In this document: positions 1 through 7,939 of the stretch, one piece after another
Layout: each line of letters starts with the position of its first letter
Position numbering within the stretch: position 1 is the stretch's first letter
From: Anaerolineaceae bacterium
GTDB lineage: Bacteria > Chloroflexota > Anaerolineae > Aggregatilineales > Phototrophicaceae
Reading direction: 5' to 3'
Assembly: GCA_020634115.1 (NCBI GenBank)
Contig: JACKCH010000012.1
Location: forward strand, 682,001 to 746,000
Length of the DNA stretch: 64,000 nucleotides
Program-made: the position numbers and the translations under genes
Notes under the pieces: model-generated
Databases searched by the model: none
What the model was told of the DNA's origin: nothing
What the model saw: the letters and a program-made list of their open reading frames with translations, nothing else

Positions 1-23
1 GTATTTTAGCTAGTTAGTCCGCC

Positions 24-43
24 GGACACGCCGTTGCGTGTCC
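24..43. repeat. Perfect 8-bp hairpin (GGACACGC / GCGTGTCC)
   Basis: An 8-bp perfect inverted repeat with a CGTT loop is followed by CCTACAA. Its right arm and tail (GTGTCCCTACA) resemble the right arm of the hairpin at 6022-6051 (ATGCCCCTACA), so both may belong to one dispersed palindromic family. No T-run follows. Confidence 0.45.
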
Positions 44-201
44 CTACAAATTGGAACACCGTGCTAATTTCTTAAAACGCATTATCATGCCGATTGTTCC
101 TCATGCTTCAGCACTCCAGACTCAAGCAAGATGACTATTTGTTTCTGCTCTTGAGCGTGTTATCCTTGCTTTCCCATATAGCACTTCTCCAAACGATCCG
201 C

Positions 202-207
202 TATAAT
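202..207 (+). promoter_or_regulatory. Candidate -10 element upstream of aspS
   Basis: A perfect TATAAT lies 51 bases before the chosen aspS start. No good -35 is seen at 16-18 bp, so only the -10 is called. The rest of 1-258 shows no gene. It holds the short hairpin at 24-43 and an inverted repeat CTCAAG/CTTGAG at 121-155. Confidence 0.45.
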
Positions 208-258
208 CCCTTGTGACCCCTTAAGGGCTTGTTTGTATTTGTCAGGAGCAGCAGGACT

Positions 259-2064
259 ATGTTAAAGACACATCACTGTGGCGAACTTCGGGTAGAGCAT
301 GACGGCCAGACCGTTACCCTGGCGGGCTGGGTCAATCGCCGTCGTGACCAGGGCGGGTTGATTTTTATTGATTTGCGTGACCGGTGGGGTGTCGTGCAGA
401 TCGTTATTGACCAAGAAATCGCCCCTGATGCACATCATGTCGCCAGTGATGCCCGCAGTGAGTATGTGTTGCAGGTACATGGGCGCGTGCGGATTCGCCC
501 GGAAGGTACGGCGAACTCCGAACTCGAAACCGGGGATGTGGAGGTCGTGGTTTCTGAAATCAAGCTGCTGAACGCCTCCAAAACCCCGCCGTTTTACATC
601 AACCGTGAGGACAGCATTGAAGAAGCCCGACGGATGCAGTACCGCTACCTCGACCTGCGCCGTCCGAATATGCAGAAGAACATCATCACACGCCACCGGG
701 TTGTGAAGTTCATCCGGGACTACCTAGATGAACGCGGCTTCCTGGAAATCGAGACACCGATTCTTTTCAAGACCACACCCGAAGGCGCCCGCGACTTTCT
801 GGTTCCCAGCCGCCTGCAAAAAGGCAAGTTCTATGCCCTACCGCAGAGTCCGCAGCAGCTCAAACAGCTGCTTATGGTGGCTGGTTATGAGCGCTATTTC
901 CAGATCGCACGCTGCTTCCGTGACGAAGATCTGCGCGGCGAACGGCAACCGGAGTTTACCCAGTTGGATATGGAAATGAGCTTTGTCGAACGCGAAGATG
1001 TGATTCAACTCACAGAAGGGCTTGCGACGGCACTGGTAGAAAATATCGCCACCGCCAAGAAACTGTTGTGGAAACCCTTCCCGCGCCTGACCTACACCGA
1101 GGCGATGGAGAAATACGGCTCCGACAAGCCTGACCTGCGTTACGACTTGCAGGCGCACGAAGTTACCGATATTGCCGGGAAAAGTGGTTTTGCCGTGTTC
1201 GTGAGCAATGCCGAGGCCGGTAAACCGATTAAAGTGATGCGCGTGCCGAATATGGGCGAAATCAGCGGCACCGCGCTGCGCAAATTCGCCGCCGACCTCG
1301 AAACACTCGCACGCGAAGCCGGTGGCAAGGGGCTGGCTTACATAGCGCTGCCCCCGGAAGAAACCGGTGAAGTCAAGGGGCCAATCGGCAAATTCTTCAC
1401 CGTTGAGCAGAAAATAGAACTCTTTGAGCGCATCGGCGCACAACCGGGCGACCTGCTTCTGTTTATCTCCGATGAGCGTGAGATCGTCTATGCCGTTACT
1501 GATAAACTGCGCCGTCATCTGGCCGCTGAACTCAACCTGGCCGACCCGAATGTGCTGGCCTTTATCTGGGTAATTGACTTCCCATTGTTCCTGTGGGACG
1601 ACGAATTGAAACGTTGGGACCCGTCGCAGCATATGTTCACCGCCCCTATGCCGGAAGACCTGCCGCTGCTGGATAGCGACCCTGGCAAGGCACGCGGCAC
1701 GCAGTACGACATGGTGTGCAACGGCTACGAGATCGCGGGCGGCAGCATCCGTATCCACGAGCGTGAGATGCAGGAGAAAATCTTCCCGCTCATCGGGCAG
1801 ACGATGGAACATGCCAAAGAGCAGTTCGGCCACATGCTGGAAGCTTTCGAGTACGGCACGCCGCCGCACGGGGGCATCGCCTGGGGTGTGGATCGTCTTG
1901 CCATGATCTTCGCCGGAGCACCCAATATCCGTGAAGTGATCGCCTTCCCCAAAACCCAGACAGGGGCGGACATCATGGCGCACGCGCCCTCGATTGCCGA
2001 ACCGGGACAGTTGGAAGAACTGGGCATCACGGTAGTCGAACCGGAAGACGACGAAGAAGCCTAA
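259..2064 (+). CDS. aspS: Aspartyl-tRNA synthetase
   Basis: Class II aminoacyl-tRNA synthetase that charges tRNA-Asp. The 601-residue protein has the bacterial layout: an N-terminal OB-fold anticodon-binding domain (about 1-110, with VTLAGWVNRRRDQGG), class II motif 1 and motif 2 regions (QSPQQLKQLLM, FRDEDLRGERQPEFTQLDME), a bacterial GAD insertion (about 290-410), and a C-terminal motif 3 (GGIAWGVDRLAMI). ATG 259 is chosen over 229 because AGGAG at 244-248 lies 10 bases before it, and the protein then starts MLKTHHCGEL as usual for the family. Whether it is Asp-specific or also makes Asp-tRNA-Asn cannot be judged here, since no gatCAB genes are present. The next gene follows after 6 bases. 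Confidence 0.97.
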   Translation: MLKTHHCGELRVEHDGQTVTLAGWVNRRRDQGGLIFIDLRDRWGVVQIVIDQEIAPDAHHVASDARSEYVLQVHGRVRIRPEGTANSELETGDVEVVVSEIKLLNASKTPPFYINREDSIEEARRMQYRYLDLRRPNMQKNIITRHRVVKFIRDYLDERGFLEIETPILFKTTPEGARDFLVPSRLQKGKFYALPQSPQQLKQLLMVAGYERYFQIARCFRDEDLRGERQPEFTQLDMEMSFVEREDVIQLTEGLATALVENIATAKKLLWKPFPRLTYTEAMEKYGSDKPDLRYDLQAHEVTDIAGKSGFAVFVSNAEAGKPIKVMRVPNMGEISGTALRKFAADLETLAREAGGKGLAYIALPPEETGEVKGPIGKFFTVEQKIELFERIGAQPGDLLLFISDEREIVYAVTDKLRRHLAAELNLADPNVLAFIWVIDFPLFLWDDELKRWDPSQHMFTAPMPEDLPLLDSDPGKARGTQYDMVCNGYEIAGGSIRIHEREMQEKIFPLIGQTMEHAKEQFGHMLEAFEYGTPPHGGIAWGVDRLAMIFAGAPNIREVIAFPKTQTGADIMAHAPSIAEPGQLEELGITVVEPEDDEEA

Positions 2065-2070
2065 ACAGCG

Positions 2071-2958
2071 ATGGCTGTCAGCGGAATCATCGGCGTCCCG
2101 ATTGATTGTAGTGGGCGATTTACCGGCGTTGAGCGGATGCCTGCCGCCTTACGCGCTGCCGGGTTAGCGACACGGTTGAATCTGCATGATTGGGACGATA
2201 TACCGGCGGTGATTGACGACCCGGTGCGGGATGAAACCACCGGCATCATCGGCTATCAGGCCGTTTGCGCGGCATCCGGCAGCATTCAGAACGGGATTGT
2301 CGGCCTGTTACGACAAAATCAGCAGCCACTGGTTATCGGTGGCTGCTGTACCCTACTCATCGGCGTGTTTGCCGCCCTCCGTGCCAAAATCGGGCCGGTA
2401 GGGCTGGCCTTCATAGATGGACACCTCGATTTTTACGATGGGCAGTCCTCCCCAACCGGTGAAGCCGCCGATATGGAACTCGCTATCCTGACCGGGATTG
2501 GCCCGGCAGCACTGACCGGACTCGACGGTATCACCCCGCCGCTGGTACAGCCAGAGCAGGTCGTCGTGTTAGGCTACCGGGACGGCGAACAAGCCGCACA
2601 GGATGGCGCACCCAACCCGGCCACCGCTGCACCGGGAATCACTCTGTATGATGCAAAGACCGTCCAGCGACACGACCCCGCCACGTTAGGCCGACAGACC
2701 GCCGCCCGCATTGAAGCCGAACCAGGGCGCTTCTGGCTGCATCTTGACCTCGACGTACTGGATGAAACCGCGCTGCCCGCCGTAGATTACCTTATGCCGG
2801 GTGGTCTGGATTGGGAGACCGTCATCCAACTGGCTCGCCCCCTGGCGCACTCCCCCGCCCTGGTTGGCGCGGATGTAACGATCTATAACCCCGCTCTCGA
2901 TTCGGATGGACGTTACGCCCGGCGCATCGTGGATGCCCTCGCCGCGATTTTCAGTTGA
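2071..2958 (+). CDS. Arginase/agmatinase-family ureohydrolase with altered metal site
   Basis: Member of the ureohydrolase superfamily, which hydrolyses guanidino compounds with a di-manganese centre. Two of the three metal motifs are clear: D116-G-H-L-D120 and D226-L-D228 in HLDLDVLDE. The first motif, normally GGDH, reads GGCC (residues 90-93), so the usual His ligand and its Asp neighbour are both Cys. At 295 residues the length is normal. The gene starts 6 bases after aspS and is probably cotranscribed with it. The substrate cannot be named. The Cys substitution suggests a different metal, a shifted specificity or a non-catalytic protein. Confidence 0.8.
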   Translation: MAVSGIIGVPIDCSGRFTGVERMPAALRAAGLATRLNLHDWDDIPAVIDDPVRDETTGIIGYQAVCAASGSIQNGIVGLLRQNQQPLVIGGCCTLLIGVFAALRAKIGPVGLAFIDGHLDFYDGQSSPTGEAADMELAILTGIGPAALTGLDGITPPLVQPEQVVVLGYRDGEQAAQDGAPNPATAAPGITLYDAKTVQRHDPATLGRQTAARIEAEPGRFWLHLDLDVLDETALPAVDYLMPGGLDWETVIQLARPLAHSPALVGADVTIYNPALDSDGRYARRIVDALAAIFS

Positions 2959-2970
2959 TTTGTGAACAAA

Positions 2971-3008
2971 GATTCCCCTTCACCCGCTGTTTTTGGGGGA
3001 GTTTTTTT
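2971..3008 (+). terminator. Weak terminator candidate after the aspS operon
   Basis: TTCCCC and GGGGGA arms enclose a long loop and are followed by a run of seven T. The stem is short, so confidence is low. Confidence 0.35.
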
Positions 3009-3041
3009 GTTATCCATACCCCCTCGCTGACCCCAATTCGT

Positions 3042-3071
3042 TTGAAAAGATAAAACCTGAGCCGGTATAAT
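3042..3071 (+). promoter_or_regulatory. Sigma-70-type promoter for the membrane protein at 3117
   Basis: TTGAAA (3042-3047) and TATAAT (3066-3071) are separated by 18 bases, 45 bases before the start codon. Confidence 0.6.
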
Positions 3072-3116
3072 CCCGACTTTGGCTAAGTATTTTGTTCCAG
3101 AGTCGAGGCCAGCAAC

Positions 3117-3878
3117 ATGTCCCTTAATCAGATCAACGATTTAATCAATTCCCTCCAACACACCAGCACCCTGCTCCTGATCGTCGGCGTTGTGGTCGCC
3201 CTGGCGCTGACAACAGCGGTTTCCAGCCTGCGTTCCGGGCTGATCCGCCTCCTGTTCTTCTTTGGCCTGGCGAGTGTCACCTACTATTTCTCACAGCAAT
3301 TGGACGACGTAAACGGGAGCTTTTTCCTCAATATCAGTACCGAACTGTTAGGCGCGGTTCTCACTTACATCGTGTTAGGCAGTTGGGTCACGAGTATGCG
3401 CTGGACATTCCCGGTGATCTTCGTCCTGATCTTACTCAGCACATTCCCCATTGAATTCGCAGACCCAACCCAACAGCCGGTGTTCCTGAATCTCAGTTCT
3501 GAATTGATTGGCGCGTTTTTGCTAACGATTCTGATTCACAATCGGGGTTGGCTGTGGAATCTGAGCGGTCAGAACCGCCCATCCAAACGCCAACAGGCCA
3601 AACGTCAAAAACAGTATGCGCTGGCACTCGAACGGCGCAAGACACTCGCACGCCAGGATATGCAGGATAAACTACAGGCAGAAATGGCCGACTGGCGCAT
3701 GAACCGGGAAAACTGGAATGTGGCAATCAAAATCGAGAGTATGGACTCCGAAGAAGCCAAAGCCAGCATCCGCCATCTTCAGAAGATCATGCCCGGCCTC
3801 CAGGTGACCAAAATCGCCACCGATGAAGATACCCAGCGGATTCACTGTTACCTGGTGGCAACCGTTTCCGGCCAGTAA
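3117..3878 (+). CDS. Small integral membrane protein with duplicated segment
   Basis: No named family is recognised. The 253-residue protein has four or five hydrophobic segments in its first 145 residues, then a basic charged stretch (about 150-190, rich in R, K and Q) and a soluble C-terminal domain. Within the membrane part two segments are near-copies: FFLNISTELLGAVLTYIVLG and VFLNLSSELIGAFLLTILIH, each following a short polar loop, so the membrane domain looks like an internal duplication. A promoter sits just upstream, and the next gene (uvrB) has its own control region, so this is probably monocistronic. Function unknown. Confidence 0.75.
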   Translation: MSLNQINDLINSLQHTSTLLLIVGVVVALALTTAVSSLRSGLIRLLFFFGLASVTYYFSQQLDDVNGSFFLNISTELLGAVLTYIVLGSWVTSMRWTFPVIFVLILLSTFPIEFADPTQQPVFLNLSSELIGAFLLTILIHNRGWLWNLSGQNRPSKRQQAKRQKQYALALERRKTLARQDMQDKLQAEMADWRMNRENWNVAIKIESMDSEEAKASIRHLQKIMPGLQVTKIATDEDTQRIHCYLVATVSGQ

Positions 3879-3925
3879 ACGGATCATATCACCCCAATTT
3901 ACCCCCTGATTCTGGCATCGTTTTG

Positions 3926-3961
3926 TGTTACAATCAGCTTTCGCATACGAACGGACGTTCT
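3926..3961 (+). promoter_or_regulatory. uvrB promoter with overlapping LexA (SOS) box
   Basis: An extended -10 (TG-T-TACAAT, 3926-3934) is followed by the palindrome GAACG-GA-CGTTC (3949-3960), flanked to give CGAACGGACGTTCT at 3948-3961. This matches the GAAC-N4-GTTC form of LexA/DinR boxes known from Gram-positive bacteria. It sits just downstream of the -10, where a bound repressor would block transcription of uvrB. Confidence 0.6.
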
Positions 3962-3980
3962 GTGAGCCGAAAGGAAGGCG

Positions 3981-5996
3981 ATGCCCCCGTTCCAGGTCTA
4001 CTCACCTTTTGAACCTACTGGTGACCAGCCCGCCGCCATCGCGCAGTTGGTCGAAGGCATCAACCAGAACCTCAAACACCAGACTCTCTTGGGCGCGACC
4101 GGCACGGGGAAAACCTTCGCCGTCTCTAAAGTGGTCGAACAAGTCCAACGCCCAACGCTGGTACTGGCGCACAATAAGACGCTGGCCGCCCAACTTTACG
4201 CTGAATTCAAAGAGTTTTTCCCTAAGAACGCGGTAGAATACTTCGTCAGCTACTACGACTACTACCAACCGGAAGCCTATGTGCCACGCCTGGACTTGCA
4301 CATCGAAAAAGAGACCGACATCAACGAGCAGATAGACCGGCTGCGCCTCTCCGCGACAGCGGCACTGTTGTCGCGCCGGGATGTGCTAATCGTGGCGTCC
4401 GTGTCGTGCATTTACGGTATCGGCAGCCCCCAGGCCTGGGGACGTTCGATTGTCGAGCTACAGGTCGGAAACACCATCCGACGCAACACGATTTTGCGTA
4501 AACTGGTGCAGATTCAGTACACGCGCAATGATATGGACTTGAAACGTGGGACATTCCGGGCACGTGGTGATACCCTGGAAATCGCCCCGGCGTATGCCGA
4601 AACCGCTTATCGCGTCTACCTTTTCGGGGATGAAATCGAACGCATCTCCGAATTTGACACCCTCACCGGGGAAATCCTGGCTGACCACCCTGAAGTGAAG
4701 GTCTTCCCGGCCAAACAGTTCGTCGCCGATGAAGACAAGACCCGACAGGCGCTCACCGACATCGAAAAAGAACTGGATGAACGGGTTTCTTTCTTCAAAA
4801 AAGAGGGCAAACTGCTGGAAGCCCAGCGCATCGAGCAGCGCACCCATTACGACCTGGAAATGATCCGCGAAGTAGGCTATACATCCGGCATTGAGAACTA
4901 TTCACGCCACCTCGACCAACGCCCGGCGGGCAGTCCGCCCTGGACTCTGGTGGATTACTTCCCGGATGATTACCTGCTGGTGATTGACGAAAGCCACATG
5001 ACGATTCCGCAGATTCGCGGGATGTTCAAAGGCGACCAGTCGCGCAAAGCGAATCTGATTGATTACGGCTTCCGGTTGCCGAGCGCCCTGGATAACCGCC
5101 CGTTGAACTTTGAGGAGTTCCAGCAGCGGATGGGGCAGACCATTTACACCACCGCCACGCCGGGGCCGTTTGAGCGTGAGATCAGCCAAGCCGTTGTTCA
5201 GCAGATTATCCGGCCTACCGGCGTCCTTGATCCGCAAATCAGTGTCCGCCCGATTGAGGGACAGATTGATGATCTGCTGCAAGAGGTGGCACTGCGGGTG
5301 AAGAAAGGCCAACGCGCCTTGATTACCACCCTCACCCAGCGGATGGCGGAAGAACTAGCCGGGTATATCAACGAACTCGGCATTCGCGCCCACTACCTGC
5401 ACGCCGAAATCGAGACGATTGAGCGTGTCGAAATCCTGCGCGACCTGCGTTTAGGGGTTTACGATGTGCTGGTAGGGATTAACCTGCTCAGAGAAGGGAT
5501 TGACCTGCCGGAAGTCTCACTGGTCGCTATCCTCGACGCGGATAAAGAAGGCTTCTTACGCTCCGATCATGCCCTTATTCAGATTATCGGGCGGGCAGCA
5601 CGGCATGTTGAAGGGCAGGTTATCCTCTACGCCAATAAGATGACTCCCTCAATGAAGACCGCTATTGATGAAACCGAACGCCGCCGCCAGATTCAGGATG
5701 CCTATAACCAAGAGAAGGGGATTGTCCCGGCCAGCATCGTTAAGGAAGTACGCGACCTGACTGACCGGGTGCGCTCGATGATGGACGAAGAGCAAACCAC
5801 CGAAGCGGGTATGCCCGACCTGGCGATCATGCCGAAAGATGAAGTCCACCGTATGATTAAGGAACTGGAAAAAGAGATGAAAGCCGCCGCCCAGGCGCTC
5901 GAATTCGAGAAAGCCGCCGTACTGCGCGATCAGATCACTGAACTGCGCGGTTCGCTAGTTGACCGGGAGGTCGAGGGCGGCCTTTTGCTGGGATAG
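3981..5996 (+). CDS. uvrB: UvrABC system protein B (excinuclease subunit)
   Basis: Damage-verification helicase of nucleotide excision repair; it receives lesions from UvrA and recruits UvrC. The 671-residue protein has Walker A GATGTGKT at 38-45, the beta-hairpin YYDYYQPEAY, the Walker B region DESH, helicase motif V/VI sequences (GINLLREGIDLPE, QIIGRAARH), and a C-terminal UVR motif (about 625-660) that contacts UvrC. The start ATG has an AAGGAAGG ribosome site. A LexA-type palindrome immediately upstream implies SOS induction. Neither uvrA nor uvrC is in the window. Confidence 0.98.
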   Translation: MPPFQVYSPFEPTGDQPAAIAQLVEGINQNLKHQTLLGATGTGKTFAVSKVVEQVQRPTLVLAHNKTLAAQLYAEFKEFFPKNAVEYFVSYYDYYQPEAYVPRLDLHIEKETDINEQIDRLRLSATAALLSRRDVLIVASVSCIYGIGSPQAWGRSIVELQVGNTIRRNTILRKLVQIQYTRNDMDLKRGTFRARGDTLEIAPAYAETAYRVYLFGDEIERISEFDTLTGEILADHPEVKVFPAKQFVADEDKTRQALTDIEKELDERVSFFKKEGKLLEAQRIEQRTHYDLEMIREVGYTSGIENYSRHLDQRPAGSPPWTLVDYFPDDYLLVIDESHMTIPQIRGMFKGDQSRKANLIDYGFRLPSALDNRPLNFEEFQQRMGQTIYTTATPGPFEREISQAVVQQIIRPTGVLDPQISVRPIEGQIDDLLQEVALRVKKGQRALITTLTQRMAEELAGYINELGIRAHYLHAEIETIERVEILRDLRLGVYDVLVGINLLREGIDLPEVSLVAILDADKEGFLRSDHALIQIIGRAARHVEGQVILYANKMTPSMKTAIDETERRRQIQDAYNQEKGIVPASIVKEVRDLTDRVRSMMDEEQTTEAGMPDLAIMPKDEVHRMIKELEKEMKAAAQALEFEKAAVLRDQITELRGSLVDREVEGGLLLG

Positions 5997-6021
5997 GGTA
6001 TCGTACTGAGTAAGGTGCAGT

Positions 6022-6051
6022 TGTAGGGGCATGATAGTTCATGCCCCTACA
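6022..6051. terminator. Perfect 13-bp hairpin between convergent genes
   Basis: TGTAGGGGCATGA and TCATGCCCCTACA form a perfect stem with a TAGT loop, between the 3' ends of uvrB and the XerC-like gene. It lacks a T-run but is well placed as a bidirectional terminator. Its right arm resembles the hairpin at 24-43, suggesting a dispersed palindromic repeat. Confidence 0.6.
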
Positions 6052-6063
6052 GAAGTTTTGAAC

Positions 6064-7005
6064 CTAAACGCTGGCTTCGCCAGAGGCATACAATTGATCT
6101 AGCCGGTGAATTTTGGCACTGGTTTCGACCCAGCTTATCGGGCTGAGGCCGAGTTTCTCACGGATATTGTCCTCATCCATCTTCGTCCGGAAATCGCGCA
6201 CCGCGCACGTCCAGCGCAGCATTTCAAAAGACAATTTCGTTGGGATTTCCGCCCGGTCACCAATATCTTCCAGAATGTATTCCAGATTACGCGCCGTGCA
6301 GTTAAAAATCGTATTCTGAGGCGTATACTGCATCAGGTAACGATCCAGCAAACGCACCCACTGGTCACTGACGGGAATCTGGCGCTCTTTGAATACGCTA
6401 CGCCCACTTTTCCCCTTCACAGTCAGCAGCGGTGTTTCCGCGCTTGCCCGGTTGACATCTTTGGGCGTCAGGCGCATCGCCTCACTTTTCTTGATGCCGG
6501 TTTCCACCAGCAGGCGTAACAGCATTTCCGGGCGAGTATCGGGTTCTTCACCCCGTTTCATCTCCCGTGCCGCCAGGAGTGCCTGAGTAATCTCATCATC
6601 GGTGAGAATAGGCGAAAGCGGCGCGGGGCCGGAACGCTGTAAAACCGCTTTGGCCGGGTCAATCGGCACAACACCCAGCTCATGCAGCCACTTAAAATAC
6701 ACTTTCAGCGTAGTCACCCGCCGGGCATAGGTCTTACGACTGCACGCTACACCACGCCCGTATTCCAGCCAACTGAGAAAATCATTCAACAGTGTCGTGG
6801 TGTATTTACCAACTGGCGTGGATTTCCCAGTGTGTTCCGCTAACAGATTCAAGTCCGAGGTAAACGCCTTAACGGTGTGGTCGGATTTCCCCGCTTTGAG
6901 TAAATACTGCTGGAACAAGGGGATGGTGTACTGTAATTGGGTAAACTTGTTGAGGTCTTCCGGCTTGTCCGGTTGGAACAGCGGAATCTGCCGCAGGTCA
7001 GACAT
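6064..7005 (-). CDS. XerC/D-like tyrosine recombinase fold protein lacking catalytic residues
   Basis: The 313-residue protein has a SAM-like N-terminal core-binding domain (about 25-120) and a tyrosine-recombinase catalytic fold (about 130-305). The fold is recognisable, but the active site is gone. Catalytic Arg I of the usual TGLRxSE motif is K172 (TGIKKSE). The His of HxLR is E261, the LGH/W position is L287, and no Tyr lies where the nucleophile should be (SWVETSAKIH). Only Arg II (R264) remains. The start at 7005 is chosen because GGTGGAG precedes it; the open frame further upstream would run into lipM. It is probably a DNA-binding relative rather than an active recombinase. No attachment sites or island boundaries were seen. 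Confidence 0.8.
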   Translation of the reverse strand: MSDLRQIPLFQPDKPEDLNKFTQLQYTIPLFQQYLLKAGKSDHTVKAFTSDLNLLAEHTGKSTPVGKYTTTLLNDFLSWLEYGRGVACSRKTYARRVTTLKVYFKWLHELGVVPIDPAKAVLQRSGPAPLSPILTDDEITQALLAAREMKRGEEPDTRPEMLLRLLVETGIKKSEAMRLTPKDVNRASAETPLLTVKGKSGRSVFKERQIPVSDQWVRLLDRYLMQYTPQNTIFNCTARNLEYILEDIGDRAEIPTKLSFEMLRWTCAVRDFRTKMDEDNIREKLGLSPISWVETSAKIHRLDQLYASGEASV

Positions 7006-7078
7006 CGCTCCACCTGAATAATAATAACTCACTGACTCCAAATGAAGCGTAAACGAAATTAGAACATTTGTCAAGTTT

Positions 7079-7885
7079 TCAGCGGCGGAGATAGTGTTCC
7101 GGCCTGCCGTAGATGGCTTGCAACCGTTCGGCATCCGCCTGTTCGTCCGGGGTGAACGTGTCAATCGTGAAATCCAGGTCGAAAGTCTGGACAAAGCCCT
7201 GCACGAGCGCATCCGCCGCTGTCTGCCACGCAACTCGCCGTCCCAGCGCAGCTTCCAGCGTAATCGCCCGCGCTCGCACCTGCTCCCGTCCGGCTTCCCG
7301 GCTGGCTTCATCGGGATAATCCAGCGCCGTGCAAATCCGCCCCAGGTCGCCGTATAGCGGCAGCGTGCCGTGCTGAAGAATACCACCTTTGCGCCGCACC
7401 TGTGCGCTACCGATGAGCTTACGGCCATTGGCGGTGATTTCGTAATGCGATGGCACTTCAAAGCACACCGGCCCCTGGATTTTCAGGGCTGCGGCCAGCG
7501 GGTCAGCCTGGGGCCGGAGCCCCAGCAACTCTAACCCGGCGACCAGCGCCCGGCTGATCGTCAGGTAACTGGTGACAACATCGCCAGCAGCCAGCGGGTG
7601 GTCAGTGGGGAGCGCCAGGCTGTAGGTCAATTCGTCGCCGTGTAAAATGGCCTTGCCCCCGGTTGGGCGGCGTACAATTTCCCATCCAATAGCAGCCAGT
7701 CGATCAATATCGGCCTCCCGGCCACGTTGCCCGTACCCTAAAGATAGGCACATGGGTTCCCAGGCATACAACCGCAGGGTTGGCGGAGCATCACCAGCGG
7801 AAACAGCCGTCAGAATAGCCTCGTCTTTAGCCATATTGTACCGGCCAACAGTGGGGGAATCGTAGATTAAGCGGCATTGACGCAT
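7079..7885 (-). CDS. lipM: Octanoyl-[acyl carrier protein]:protein N-octanoyltransferase (LipM-like)
   Basis: Biotin/lipoate A/B protein ligase family. LipM moves the octanoyl group from acyl carrier protein to GcvH or E2 subunits in lipoate synthesis. The 268-residue protein shows RRPTGGKA (72-79), the LipM-type catalytic segment VCFEVPSHYE with C141, and the conserved Lys in KLIGSAQ (K156) followed by ILQHG. The Cys separates LipM from LplA ligases. ATG 7885 is chosen because the LipM alignment starts there and AGGG lies upstream. It is transcribed divergently from the LCP gene, with only 54 bases between them. The XerC-like gene follows after 73 bases. No lipA is in the window. Confidence 0.85.
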   Translation of the reverse strand: MRQCRLIYDSPTVGRYNMAKDEAILTAVSAGDAPPTLRLYAWEPMCLSLGYGQRGREADIDRLAAIGWEIVRRPTGGKAILHGDELTYSLALPTDHPLAAGDVVTSYLTISRALVAGLELLGLRPQADPLAAALKIQGPVCFEVPSHYEITANGRKLIGSAQVRRKGGILQHGTLPLYGDLGRICTALDYPDEASREAGREQVRARAITLEAALGRRVAWQTAADALVQGFVQTFDLDFTIDTFTPDEQADAERLQAIYGRPEHYLRR

Positions 7886-7939
7886 TTTGTTACCCTGCCT
7901 ATACTGGAAATAGTATATTGAACCGAGATAAGCCCAACT

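Noticed and set aside
1..258. T-box riboswitch before aspS
   Set aside because: No conserved T-box sequence, specifier loop or antiterminator was found; the CTCAAG/CTTGAG repeat at 121-155 is too short to support one.
838..1983. A 381-codon open frame antisense to aspS
   Set aside because: It mirrors the codon pattern of aspS, shows no protein family features and has no ribosome site. Other long antisense frames, such as those over trmB (30529-31602) and the C39 transporter (58568-59617), were rejected for the same reason.
6064..7005. Integrase of a genomic island
   Set aside because: The catalytic residues are missing, there is no tRNA or att-like direct repeat nearby, and the neighbours are core genes in normal order.
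7006..7461. N-terminal extension of the XerC-like gene
   Set aside because: The extra open frame lies largely inside lipM, is rich in Arg and Trp as shadow frames are, and the start at 7005 has a proper ribosome site.
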